Assembly (NCBI GenBank): GCA_964399985.1
Contig: CAYNRY010000002.1
Coordinates: 372,001-436,000, forward strand
Length of the DNA stretch: 64,000 nucleotides
Reading direction: 5' to 3'
From: Micavibrio_B sp964399985
GTDB taxonomy: Bacteria; Pseudomonadota; Alphaproteobacteria; Micavibrionales; Micavibrionaceae
The notes under the pieces are model-generated. The model saw only the letters and a program-made list of their open reading frames with translations. It did no database searches and had not been told where the DNA came from. Positions 25,671 to 33,986 of this stretch are shown here, in pieces (within the stretch, counting starts at the first letter, position 1; the number at the start of each line of letters is the position of its first letter). Both the position numbers and the translations under genes were made by a program.

Positions 25671-26645
25671 ATGCCGCTTAACAGACGTAATTTTATTGCC
25701 GGTATAGGCGCTGTCGCAGGAGTAGGAATGATAAATCCATCTTTGAGCAATGTCGCCATGGCCGCGGCGCCAAAGGCAAAGGGCCAGGCCCCCGGTGTTT
25801 ACAGAACAAAAGTTGGCGGGGTTCAGGTCACCAGTATTTTCGACGGCGGTATGGAAATGGGGGCCGGAATCGTGCTCGATCCTAAAATGTCAGAGATTAA
25901 CCAATTGAAAAGAAAGGCTTTTATTCAGACCGATCATATCCCGGGGTATCTAAATACCTTCGTGGTCAATACGGGTAGCAAGCTGGTTTTGATCGATACC
26001 GGCGCGGCGGATTACGGCCCCGGAACCGGTCATTTGCTTGAAAACCTCAATGCCGCGGGATATCAGCCTTCAGATATTGACGAGATTCTCCTGACCCATG
26101 CTCATCCCGACCATGTGAAAGGCCTGACCGATAAAACAGGCCAGCCCGTCTTTAAAAAAGCGGTCATCCGGATTTCGTCGCCGGAAATGGATTTCTGGTT
26201 CAGCGATGAGGAAAAATCCGCCCGATCCGGTGCAGCAGCGGCTTTCGATGCGGCACGGACCAATTTAACGCCTTACAAGCTGACCGGACAGATCGAAACC
26301 TTCAAACCCGGTGACGATATGTTTAGCGGCGTTACGAGCGTAGACTTAAAAGGCCATACGCCCGGCCATTGCGGATTTAGAATCTCAGATGGTTCGGATC
26401 AGCTTTTAATCTGGGGCGATATTATTCACATGCAGACGCTTCAGTTTACCCATCCTGAATGGTCACTGACCTTCGATATCGATCCGAAAGAAGCGATTAA
26501 ATCCCGCGCGCGCATTCTGGATGAAGTGTCAAGCGACCGTATTCGTATCGGCGGCATGCATTTAAGCTTTCCCGGGCTCGGCCATGTAGAGTCTTCAAAA
26601 TCGGGCTATGCGCTGGTGCCGCAAATGTGGGAAAGCGAAGTTTAG
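25671..26645 (+). CDS. Tat-exported metallo-beta-lactamase-fold hydrolase
   Basis: The 324-aa protein begins MPLNRRNFIAGIGAVAGVG, a twin-arginine signal cleaved near AMA (residue 33). The metal site is complete: THAHPDHVKG (HxHxDH), the second His in GHTPGHCGF and the Asp in WGDIIH. The layout (Tat signal, VNTGSKLVLIDTGA, HTPGHCGF) resembles methyl parathion hydrolase-like and lactonase-like members of the superfamily, but the natural substrate cannot be inferred. It is divergent from the DotA/TraY operon and convergent with the MscS gene, ending directly beside its stop. Confidence 0.85.
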   Translation: MPLNRRNFIAGIGAVAGVGMINPSLSNVAMAAAPKAKGQAPGVYRTKVGGVQVTSIFDGGMEMGAGIVLDPKMSEINQLKRKAFIQTDHIPGYLNTFVVNTGSKLVLIDTGAADYGPGTGHLLENLNAAGYQPSDIDEILLTHAHPDHVKGLTDKTGQPVFKKAVIRISSPEMDFWFSDEEKSARSGAAAAFDAARTNLTPYKLTGQIETFKPGDDMFSGVTSVDLKGHTPGHCGFRISDGSDQLLIWGDIIHMQTLQFTHPEWSLTFDIDPKEAIKSRARILDEVSSDRIRIGGMHLSFPGLGHVESSKSGYALVPQMWESEV

Positions 26646-28445
26646 CTATTCCTTTTTGCCCTTATAAGACGAAGAACCTTTGGGCGGATATTCGACGCTG
26701 GCTTTGAGAGAATCGATTTTTGATGTATCGAATTTGGGTATCGGCAGATCGCCTTTTTCCTGCATCTCCTGAATTTTTTGCTCGGCTTCGGCCTTGACGG
26801 TTTTACTTTCATCGGTTGGAGACGGGAAATATTGCGCAAACGGCGTTGCCGGCGTCGTCAATGTCGCGCCGCTCTTCTCGATGATATCAAGGATGCGCAA
26901 ATAGATATCTTCGCGCACTTCCATAAAATCGTCGTTGTTGCGCGTCATGACGTAAGCTGCAATTTCAAGAAAGGTTGCGTACTCACTCCAGCCGATAAAT
27001 TTTACATTGGCAGATTTGCTGTCGATCCTCGGATGAGAATATAAAAGCGAACGAATCTCGACGATCAGATAACGCACTTGATTGGCGGTGGCATCCATAC
27101 GGAAACCCAGTTTAGAATAGATACGGAACTGGTCGCGGTGAGCATAGTTTTCGATGCGCTGGGCGGAGAAATCACCATTTGGAATGGTAATCACAGTACG
27201 ATCCAGCGTGCGGATTCGCGTCGAGCGCATACCGATATCTTCGATCGTGCCGGCAATATCACCGACTTTGCAGTAATCGCCGATGCGCACGGGCTGGTCG
27301 AAGATCACCATGATCGAGCCGATAAAATTCTCGATCGTTTTTTGCGCACCGAAAGCAAGCGCCAAGCCGCCGATACCGAGAGCGGCAAGACCGGCGGTGA
27401 CATCAATACCGATCGTACCGAGCGTAACAAAAGTGGCAATCGCCGCAAAAATAAATTTCGCCATGCGGCGGAAAAAATGAACGCCGGAGAGAGCGCCGTA
27501 TTTACCTTTTTCGATCAGTTTTTTCTGGGATGTTTCCGCGATGACGTCGATCAGCTTCCACATTAGGAGAGCAAGCGATACCCATGCGACGATAATCGTG
27601 ATCTGGCTGAAATGCTGGCGCGCGACGACGGAGATCCCGATCTGTACAGAAGAAATAACAAAAACCCATGTGGCGACATAAAGCCGGACGGGAAGTTCGA
27701 AGGCGTCGATCACATGTTTTTTATTGATGTCTTTGTTTTTCCAGCATTTGCGCGTGACCCATGCCAATGCCCAGACAAAAGCCCATGAGACGATATAGGC
27801 AGCGCCGACAAGGCCGAGCATGGCGATCCAGTGACCGACCGGCACGCCCCAGAATTTCGGTTCAAGCAACGAATCCGGCAAGGCGCGGTCCAGTCTCGAG
27901 GTGCGCAGGTTTTTGACAAGTCTCGGAATTTGTTTGACCGTTTGCGTCGAGATCAGCCAGATCGAAACGCCGTCATCGCTGGTTATTTTTTCTGCCAAGA
28001 GATCCGCAGATTTATCGTTGGCTTTGAGCGTGCCGAGTCGCTCGACACCGTCCGACAATCCGTCATCGATCTTGCCGAGCGGATCGTTGCTGACCATCGA
28101 GGCAGGTGAAATCCAGGAGCCGTTATCCATCAGGGTCTGCAAGCCCTTGGCCAAAGTGGGTGCCTGAGCTTGTGCCTGTGTTTTCGGCAGGTAGCTCAAG
28201 TTCAAATAGCTGGAGGCTTTCTCATAGTCACTTTGGCCGATAGCCGAAATAAAACCGGATAGCGTGCCGCGCGGTGTTTCGCGATTTAGCGCATCCTTGG
28301 GAATTTCCGGCGCAGCTTCGGCGGCCTCTCCTTTTTTCGGCGGGCCGAATATGGCGGCGGCGGCGCTTTGGGCGTTTGCGCCGTGCGTCAGGCACATAAG
28401 AAATGCGGTCAGCAAGAAGAGGATAAAAATACGGTTTTTATTCAT
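26646..28445 (-). CDS. MscS-family mechanosensitive ion channel with periplasmic domain
   Basis: The protein (599 aa from ATG 28445) has a Sec signal (MNKNRIFILFLLTAFLMC, then GANA), a periplasmic region to about residue 200, and five or so membrane segments. The pore helix and beta domain are visible: GIDVTAGLAALGIGGLALAF, AQKTIENFIGSIMVIFDQPV and VRIGDYCKVGDIAGTIEDIG, followed by STRIRTLDRTVITIPNGDFS. These are the MscS hallmarks. The family releases solutes on hypo-osmotic shock; larger members like this often sense envelope state. An upstream in-frame ATG (28520) is rejected because the signal peptide begins at 28445. Confidence 0.9.
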   Translation of the reverse strand: MNKNRIFILFLLTAFLMCLTHGANAQSAAAAIFGPPKKGEAAEAAPEIPKDALNRETPRGTLSGFISAIGQSDYEKASSYLNLSYLPKTQAQAQAPTLAKGLQTLMDNGSWISPASMVSNDPLGKIDDGLSDGVERLGTLKANDKSADLLAEKITSDDGVSIWLISTQTVKQIPRLVKNLRTSRLDRALPDSLLEPKFWGVPVGHWIAMLGLVGAAYIVSWAFVWALAWVTRKCWKNKDINKKHVIDAFELPVRLYVATWVFVISSVQIGISVVARQHFSQITIIVAWVSLALLMWKLIDVIAETSQKKLIEKGKYGALSGVHFFRRMAKFIFAAIATFVTLGTIGIDVTAGLAALGIGGLALAFGAQKTIENFIGSIMVIFDQPVRIGDYCKVGDIAGTIEDIGMRSTRIRTLDRTVITIPNGDFSAQRIENYAHRDQFRIYSKLGFRMDATANQVRYLIVEIRSLLYSHPRIDSKSANVKFIGWSEYATFLEIAAYVMTRNNDDFMEVREDIYLRILDIIEKSGATLTTPATPFAQYFPSPTDESKTVKAEAEQKIQEMQEKGDLPIPKFDTSKIDSLKASVEYPPKGSSSYKGKKE

Positions 28446-28497
28446 GTTTCTTACAGTAATCGCGGGAAGGCAAATTGCAACCCGCATATAATAAAAA

Positions 28498-29184
28498 TTA
28501 CGCAGGCGCATGGCTGGCATCCATGTTATTTACGGCAATCCTTTCAATATCTCCGCCTGTTCTTGCAAGATGCGCCTGAGGTCTTTTGCAAGTTCGGAGC
28601 GCATGCCATGTTTCAGCGCGTTTTGAGAGGAGGCTTTCTTGCCCTCGTCGGTTTTCGGGCCGGTCGTCTTGAGCCATGGTTTGAGAGATTTCAGCCTTTC
28701 TGATTGGGCTTTGCGTTTTTCGTCGGTCCAGCGTGGCATTTTGATCCTTTCTGTGTGATTTTTTTAAATTCTGTCTATTTCGTTCGTCGTTTTGTCTATT
28801 TCGTTTGTCGCCAAAACGAAGGAGCAGTCTTGTCTTGCCGATTTTCTGGTAATAACGAAGGCTCAGCCGGGCGGCTTTGAGTAAATATTGGAAATGAGTG
28901 TCATCGCCCATTACGAAATGGCCGAAGAATAAATGATGGAGATAAGATAACCGTCGTATCATATAGGCCAGACGTTCGCGGGGATCATCGGGGATTGGGT
29001 CTTTTGAAATCCTGTCGAATAGCAAAACCATGATTTCTATCTGGCGCAGGATATGTTTTTTATCCTGAGAGTGAAGTCGCTTTTGGATGATGAGATTATC
29101 GTTGGCTTGAACTTGCTGGGTAAGGCTTTGAAGATAGGGGGTCTTTCGGCTGGGGTTCGGGGCGGTTCTGTTTGTCTGGGCCAT
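28498..29184 (-). CDS. Hypothetical basic protein, 228 aa (3' end overlaps another gene)
   Basis: No family recognised. Residues about 40-125 look like a compact helical domain (RQIEIMVLLFDRISKDPI, RLSYLHHLFFGHFVMGDD). Then comes a seven-residue tandem repeat, DKRNRQN / DERNRQN, encoded by a 21-bp duplication near 28772-28810. The last ~80 residues are very basic and are read from the same DNA as the 69-aa gene at 28530-28739 in another frame; that tail looks like shadow coding. The true functional part may stop near the repeat. No strong ribosome site. Confidence 0.45.
   Translation of the reverse strand: MAQTNRTAPNPSRKTPYLQSLTQQVQANDNLIIQKRLHSQDKKHILRQIEIMVLLFDRISKDPIPDDPRERLAYMIRRLSYLHHLFFGHFVMGDDTHFQYLLKAARLSLRYYQKIGKTRLLLRFGDKRNRQNDERNRQNLKKSHRKDQNATLDRRKTQSPIRKAEISQTMAQDDRPENRRGQESLLSKRAETWHALRTCKRPQAHLARTGGDIERIAVNNMDASHAPA
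28530..28739 (-). CDS. Small conserved basic protein, 69 aa
   Basis: Begins MPRWTDEKRKAQSERLKSL and contains KPWLKTTGPKTDEGKKASSQ followed by NALKHGMRS. This W-T-(D/E)-EKR ... KPW...TGP(K/R)T.EGK...N..KHG.RS pattern is one I recognise from many short uncharacterised proteobacterial and cyanobacterial proteins; function unknown. The start has a good AAGGA site 7 bases upstream. It lies wholly within the 3' part of the 228-aa reading frame on the same strand but in a different frame, so this is either an overlapping gene pair or the upstream frame is over-extended. Confidence 0.65.
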   Translation of the reverse strand: MPRWTDEKRKAQSERLKSLKPWLKTTGPKTDEGKKASSQNALKHGMRSELAKDLRRILQEQAEILKGLP

Positions 29185-29379
29185 TTCTACGGGTTTTTAA
29201 TTTTGAATATAGGATAATATTCCTTGTGTGTCAAGATTAAATCACAGACGAACTCGAATGACATGGAGGGTTAGGTGAGTTTAGGGTTGGCGAGGCAGTA
29301 GTAATTGCAAGGCAAGATTAGGCAAAGCGGCTATAAATAAAATTTGCAGCTAACCTAAAATTATGGCAAATAGATTGCG

Positions 29380-30105
29380 ATGAATTTTATAACCTCCAAA
29401 ACTAAGGCTAACCACATTGCCGTTATTAACGCGACCAATAATCGTGACTTGATAACGGTAGTTCCAGAAGTCAAACGCCTACTCTTATCGCCTGAATTTT
29501 CGTCAGTTGTAATCTGCCGTCATTCTCAAACATTGACGGAAACATATGCGAAGGCCAGTGCTCAAATGCAGGGCGCAAACTATAAAGTGTTTTCTTCTGA
29601 CAATAAATTGGTGAGCCTTTTGAAATATTACTGGCAATATATTTCTGAAGGCTACAGGTTTTACGATTTCCGTGAAACGCTTGGTAAATTAAAAGATTAT
29701 GGACCTGATTTTGTAAATTTTATTCATCTGCTAGAAAAATGCGGCAAGTCCAAAGTAGATGTCAAAAAATCAACTGACGATTCATTTCATGTCGACTATG
29801 AATCTGACCTGAGTTTGTTGAAAGGATTCTTGCCTTTCAGTGTGGTTGTTACGATGTCATTAAACGAAACCGGAACACAAATTGCTGATTACGGGAGAGA
29901 TTTTTTTACTTTCGACGATGGTTGGGATTTTGACGAAACAAAAATTCAAGAAGAAAAAATCCTTATAGTGCAGGACGGGGATATCGTATTTATGAGAGCG
30001 AATGATTCCAGCTATCTGGCTCCGTGTATACACAGAGCGCCTCCGCGTGAATATAATCGTACTAAAGATCGTATTGTCGGGATTGCAGAATTATTGCCGT
30101 ATTAG
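29380..30105 (+). CDS. Hypothetical protein, 241 aa
   Basis: Not recognised with confidence. The protein is soluble with no signal peptide. The C-terminus reads GDIVFMRANDS ... CIHRAPPREYNRTKDRI, a pattern (GD-, then HR-(A/S)-P-P, then Arg) that faintly recalls cupin-like dioxygenase folds and the DUF1826 family; this is weak. The gene is AT-rich and isolated, with about 195 unremarkable bases upstream, and has no clear ribosome site. A terminator hairpin downstream (30257-30289) would end its transcript inside the 3' end of the opposing toxin gene. Confidence 0.55.
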   Translation: MNFITSKTKANHIAVINATNNRDLITVVPEVKRLLLSPEFSSVVICRHSQTLTETYAKASAQMQGANYKVFSSDNKLVSLLKYYWQYISEGYRFYDFRETLGKLKDYGPDFVNFIHLLEKCGKSKVDVKKSTDDSFHVDYESDLSLLKGFLPFSVVVTMSLNETGTQIADYGRDFFTFDDGWDFDETKIQEEKILIVQDGDIVFMRANDSSYLAPCIHRAPPREYNRTKDRIVGIAELLPY

Positions 30106-30228
30106 TATTATCCGGTTTAAATCGATTTATTACGCTAAGTACCTGATTTTACGGACTCGATTCGATTTATCTTGTCAATAACGCAACAGTGACTTATACT
30201 TAACTTACATATTGGCGTTAGCCACATT

Positions 30229-30248
30229 CAACCCCCGCGAGGGGGTTG
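30229..30248. repeat. Perfect GC-rich palindrome CAACCCCC-GCGA-GGGGGTTG
   Basis: An 8-bp perfect stem with a GCGA loop, just beyond the stop of the PemK-like gene in a 150-base gap. No T-run follows on either strand, so it is not a standard terminator; it may be an mRNA 3'-end stabiliser or a protein-binding palindrome. Confidence 0.7.
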
Positions 30249-30254
30249 ACTATT

Positions 30255-30650
30255 TTAAAGCAGGTCTTTCAAGGCCTGCTTTATTTTTTGGAATTGAGGG
30301 TCCGTAAGATCTCCTGCTTTGTGAGTTAATCTCCGACTATCCCACAATCTTAACTGATTTATAGTGACACATTGTTCATTCCCTTTAAAATTTACAGGGA
30401 CATGAAAGGGGCCGCATTTGTCCTTGGTTGTAAGGGGAACGCCCCAAAAAACCTTATTATTAAATTTCCTAACGATGAGAACAGGACGATTGAATTTTCC
30501 GGCTGTCTTTCCATCAATTTCATACCCTACATTGATCCCAATACTACACCACCAGATTTCCCTCTCTTTAAAGGTAGGATGGGCTTTAAGGCCGTTAAGA
30601 ACGACCTTTAAGTTATGCCAGCCAGGAAAATCTTTGACATGCTCTGACAT
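30255..30650 (-). CDS. PemK/MazF-family toxin, no adjacent antitoxin
   Basis: The 131-aa protein matches the PemK/MazF endoribonuclease fold: REIWWCSIGINVGYEIDGK, FNRPVLIVRKF, VFWGVPLTTK and the C-terminal QLRLWDSRRLTHKAGDLT. These toxins cut mRNA unless bound by an antitoxin. No antitoxin-sized gene flanks it: downstream is a palindrome and a convergent gene, and upstream is ettA. Its ATG shares a base with the ettA stop (TAATG), so it should be translated by termination-reinitiation from ettA. Either the antitoxin is distant, or the protein has a non-toxic role. Family call is good; activity is untested. Confidence 0.85.
   Translation of the reverse strand: MSEHVKDFPGWHNLKVVLNGLKAHPTFKEREIWWCSIGINVGYEIDGKTAGKFNRPVLIVRKFNNKVFWGVPLTTKDKCGPFHVPVNFKGNEQCVTINQLRLWDSRRLTHKAGDLTDPQFQKIKQALKDLL
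30257..30289 (+). terminator. Probable terminator for the 29380-30105 gene
   Basis: Stem AAAGCAGG / CCTGCTTT (30257-30264 with 30275-30282) followed by A and six T on the plus strand. It lies within the last codons of the convergent PemK-like gene, so the same bases code for its C-terminus (QALKDLL). Confidence 0.65.
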
Positions 30651-32329
30651 TAAGCCGCTCTTGTTAACGGCTTATATTTGATCCGGTGCGGCTGGTCGGC
30701 GGCTATCCCTAAGCGGCGTTTGCGGTCGGCTTCGTAATCCTCGTAATTGCCTTCGAACCAGACGACTTGGGAGTCGCCTTCGAATGCCAATATGTGAGTG
30801 GCAAGGCGATCAAGGAACCAGCGGTCGTGCGAGATGACCACGGCGCAGCCGGGGAATTGTTCCAAAGCTTCTTCGAGGGCGGCCAGCGTTTCGGTATCGA
30901 GATCGTTGGTCGGTTCATCGAGGAGGAGGACGTTGGCGCCGCTTTTAAGCATCTTCGCCAAATGGACGCGGTTTCGTTCACCACCTGAGAGCTGGCCGAG
31001 TTTCTTTTGCTGGTCGCCGCCTTTGAAATTAAAGGCTCCGACATAGGCGCGGGACGGCATTTTGATTTTTCCGAGTTCCAAAATGTCGAGACCGTCGGAA
31101 ATTTCTTCCCAGACTGTTTTAGTATCATCCAGATTATCGCGGCTTTGATCGACATAGCCCAGTTTAACTGAGTCAGCGACTTTGAAAGTGCCGCTGTCGG
31201 GCGCTTCATTGCCGGTGATCATTTTGAACAGGGTTGATTTACCGGCACCATTCGGGCCGATGACGCCAACGATGCCGCCTGCGGGTAAGTTGAAAGACAG
31301 ATGATCGATCAGCAAGCGGTCGCCAAAGCCTTTGGAGATATCGTTGACTTCCAAGACCAGATGACCAAGACGCGGCGGGGCCGGAATAACGATCTGGGCG
31401 CGGCCCACTGTGTCGTTCTCTTTTTCGGCCAGCATATCTTCATAAGCAGAAATACGCGCTTTTGATTTTTTGCGGCGTGCAGATGGCGAGGCCTGAATCC
31501 ATTCAAGCTCGGTATCGAGTGTTTTCTGGCGGTTTTCCTCGCTCTTGGATTCCTGTTCGAGGCGTTTACGTTTTTGCGTCAGGTAGGCGGTATAGTTTCC
31601 TTCGTATGGAATGCCGCGGCCTCTATCGAGTTCGAGAATCCAGCTGGTGACGTTATCAAGGAAGTACCTATCATGCGTCACCATGATGACGGTGCCTTTG
31701 TAATCTTCCAAGTGGCGTTGCAGCCAGGCAACGGATTCCGCGTCCAAGTGGTTGGTCGGTTCATCAAGTAACAGCAGATCCGGTTTTTCGAGAAGAAGTT
31801 TGCACAAGGCAACGCGGCGTTTTTCACCGCCCGACAGATTTTTAACATCTGATTCCGGCGGCGGGCAGCGCAGCGCATCGAGCGCGATTTCGACCGTGCG
31901 TTCGATTTCCCAGCCATCGGCGGCATCGATTTGTTCCTGAAGTTCGCCCATTTCGACCATCAGCGTGTCGAAGTCGGCACCTTCTTCGGCCATTTCCAAA
32001 CCGATAGCATTAAAGCGGTCGACTTTGGATTTGATGGGACCGAGGGCTTCCATGACGTTTTCAATAACATTTTTGGTCGGGTCGAGTTGCGGTTCCTGTT
32101 CAAGATAGCCGATACGCGCACCTTCAGCCGCCCATGCCTCGCCGGTGAATTCCTTATCGACGCCGGCCATGATTTTCAGCAGGGTTGATTTACCGGAGCC
32201 GTTCGGACCTAAAACGCCGATTTTGACGCCGGGCAGGAAAGACAGAGTAATGCCGTTCAGGACGGTTTTACCGCCGGGATAGGACTTAACCATATTATGC
32301 ATCGTGTAGACATATTGATAGGCGGCCAT
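30650..32329 (-). CDS. ettA: Energy-dependent translational throttle protein EttA (ABC-F)
   Basis: ABC-F ATPase that binds the ribosomal E site and gates the first elongation cycle according to the ATP/ADP ratio. The 559-aa length fits EttA. Two ABC domains are present: Walker A GPNGSGKST and GPNGAGKST; signatures LSGGEKRRVALCK and LSGGERNRVHLAK; Walker B LLLLDEPTNHLD and VLLLDEPTNDLD. The interdomain linker has the ESKSEENRQKTLDTELEWI pattern. Ribosome site GGAG precedes ATG 32329. It is followed with one-base overlap by the PemK-like gene. Confidence 0.96.
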   Translation of the reverse strand: MAAYQYVYTMHNMVKSYPGGKTVLNGITLSFLPGVKIGVLGPNGSGKSTLLKIMAGVDKEFTGEAWAAEGARIGYLEQEPQLDPTKNVIENVMEALGPIKSKVDRFNAIGLEMAEEGADFDTLMVEMGELQEQIDAADGWEIERTVEIALDALRCPPPESDVKNLSGGEKRRVALCKLLLEKPDLLLLDEPTNHLDAESVAWLQRHLEDYKGTVIMVTHDRYFLDNVTSWILELDRGRGIPYEGNYTAYLTQKRKRLEQESKSEENRQKTLDTELEWIQASPSARRKKSKARISAYEDMLAEKENDTVGRAQIVIPAPPRLGHLVLEVNDISKGFGDRLLIDHLSFNLPAGGIVGVIGPNGAGKSTLFKMITGNEAPDSGTFKVADSVKLGYVDQSRDNLDDTKTVWEEISDGLDILELGKIKMPSRAYVGAFNFKGGDQQKKLGQLSGGERNRVHLAKMLKSGANVLLLDEPTNDLDTETLAALEEALEQFPGCAVVISHDRWFLDRLATHILAFEGDSQVVWFEGNYEDYEADRKRRLGIAADQPHRIKYKPLTRAA

Positions 32330-32446
32330 TATGATCTCCGGAAATCCTTAAGGTTTTTTGGGATGAATTTTGATAGCGGCTGTTTGTCTATTCCGCAAGC
32401 ATTTGGTTTATAAATTATAGAAAACATATAGAAAAAAGGGAATTTT

Positions 32447-33190
32447 ATGCCTGATCCGATAGATGTTTCCCAAAGCGGCCTTGCCAAGGCCAATGAAAAC
32501 CGCGCCAAGTTTTCCGGCCATGGGCGTGCGCGTGGCGCGGCAGGATTTTTAGATCCGAATACGCAAGGCAGTAGCATCGATCATTTGGGGACCCGTGGTG
32601 ACAGCCTGTCGGTTACCCCATCCAAAGAAGGATTTGGCATGATCACCATTGCGGCATCGTGGGATAGTCAGGTTAAAGATGTCGGCTCGAAAATCGGCAA
32701 ATTACTTGGATTGACAGCCAAGAGTGATGTCGACCTGGATCTGGGCTGCCTTTATGAATTACAGGACGGGCAGCGCGGCGCCTTGCAATGTTTCGGCAAT
32801 CTGCATGGCAATTTTAACGACAAGCCTTTTTTGGCCCTGTCCGATGACGAGCAAACCGGCGACCGAGACGGCGATGATGAATGGATCAGGATCAACGGCG
32901 CGAAGTGGAGCGAGATTAAGCGGGTTCTTTTTTATGTCTATATATATAAAGGCGCGTCGAACTGGGCGGAATTTCGTCCGCAAATCCAGCTGAGAATCCC
33001 GAATGAAAAACCGATGGTGGTGACGATTGGATCTCCCAATGACGAGATGGATATCTGCGCCGTGGCAGGGATCGAAAATGTCAGAAACGGTATCAGAGTG
33101 ACGAATTATACGGAATATTTCCCTGGGCAGGCCGAAATGGACCGCGCTTTCGGATTTGGTATCGAGTGGGACGTAGGGGAGAAGAGGTAG
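32447..33190 (+). CDS. TerA-like protein of the TerD family
   Basis: The 247-aa protein has a TerD/TerA beta-sandwich from about residue 60: DVDLDLGCLYELQDGQRGAL, FGNLHGNFNDKPFLALSDDE and the acidic Ca-site DRDGDDEW. N-terminal ~55 residues are low-complexity and probably flexible. TerA/TerD proteins are cytoplasmic Ca-binding stress proteins first known from tellurite-resistance operons. Ribosome site AAGGGA. It forms a pair with terD 79 bases downstream; terB, terC, terE and terZ are not in the window, so a phage- or stress-related role is more likely than tellurite resistance alone. Confidence 0.8.
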   Translation: MPDPIDVSQSGLAKANENRAKFSGHGRARGAAGFLDPNTQGSSIDHLGTRGDSLSVTPSKEGFGMITIAASWDSQVKDVGSKIGKLLGLTAKSDVDLDLGCLYELQDGQRGALQCFGNLHGNFNDKPFLALSDDEQTGDRDGDDEWIRINGAKWSEIKRVLFYVYIYKGASNWAEFRPQIQLRIPNEKPMVVTIGSPNDEMDICAVAGIENVRNGIRVTNYTEYFPGQAEMDRAFGFGIEWDVGEKR

Positions 33191-33191
33191 G

Positions 33192-33260
33192 GCAGTTTGC
33201 AGTAGGCAGTAAAGAAGTATTAATCTATTATTATTACTGTTTACCGCTTACCGCCTACCG
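33192..33260. repeat. Imperfect inverted repeat between the ter genes
   Basis: The arms GCAGTAGGCAGTAAAG (from about 33199) and TTTACCGCTTACCGCCTACCG (33240-33260) are imperfectly complementary and flank a TA-rich centre. Units of this GGTA/GGCAGTAA kind look like dispersed short repeats; a similar run, GTAAGCGGTAGACGGTCAGT, lies at about 7238-7258. Confidence 0.5.
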
Positions 33261-33269
33261 GGAACTCAT

Positions 33270-33926
33270 ATGACCGAAGTTAATATCACTACATCCGCGC
33301 AAGCATCCCATGATGCGGCATCCGGCAAGGAAGTAAAAAGCTTCCAGTTGAAAAGAGGCGAGCAGGTCAATCTGACACGTCTCGATCCGACGATTAAAAC
33401 GATTTTGATCGGTGTGGGCTGGGATGTTATCGGCTTTGACGGCGAAGCGCCGGATCTGGATGCCAGTATTTTCCTCCTCGACAAAAACGGAAAGACCCGT
33501 ATGGACGAGGATTTTATCTTTTATAACAATCTGAAAAGTGCAGGCGGCGAAGTCGAACATCGCGGCGATAACCGAACTGGGGCCGGCGACGGTGATGACG
33601 AGATCATGCTGGTCGATTTGATGGCGCTGCCTTACGAAGTCGCTTCTTTAAGTTTCGTGATTTCAATTTACGATGCGGGCGTGCGCGAACATAATTTCAA
33701 AAGCGTACGTAATTGCTTCCTGCGTATCAGCAACCCTGAAACGGGTATCGAATTGATGCGCTTCAATCTCGATAAGGAATTCGAGGAGAACCATAAAGCG
33801 ACAGCTGTCACTGTCGGGACATTGATGCGCGAAGGCGCGAACTGGTTTTTCGATGGCCTCGGGACGCTGGAAGACGGTGGACTGCCCAAGATCGCTACAG
33901 AGTATGGCATTATCGTCGCTACATAA
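33270..33926 (+). CDS. terD: TerD-family stress protein
   Basis: The 218-aa protein is a canonical TerD domain: LGVGWD-like LIGVGWDVIGFDG, DLDASIFLLDKNGKTRMDED, the invariant HRGDNRTGAGDGDDE (Ca-binding), then SLSFVISIYDAGVREHNF and NPETGIELMRFNL. It has a longer C-terminus than usual, with a final segment GANWFFDGLGTLEDGGLP. Good GGGAA ribosome site. It follows the TerA-like gene on the same strand, so the pair is probably a small operon, though an inverted repeat separates them. Confidence 0.92.
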   Translation: MTEVNITTSAQASHDAASGKEVKSFQLKRGEQVNLTRLDPTIKTILIGVGWDVIGFDGEAPDLDASIFLLDKNGKTRMDEDFIFYNNLKSAGGEVEHRGDNRTGAGDGDDEIMLVDLMALPYEVASLSFVISIYDAGVREHNFKSVRNCFLRISNPETGIELMRFNLDKEFEENHKATAVTVGTLMREGANWFFDGLGTLEDGGLPKIATEYGIIVAT

Positions 33927-33986
33927 TCTTGGATAACTGGTCTGCAAACCCAGCCTTTTTTCTTTCGCCGACTATAATTAGAAGAA

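Noticed and set aside
30214..30248. Possible integron attC site near the PemK-like gene
   Set aside because: PemK-type toxins are common in cassettes, and GTTAGCC resembles an attC core, but it does not fit GTTRRRY and no paired complementary core was found.
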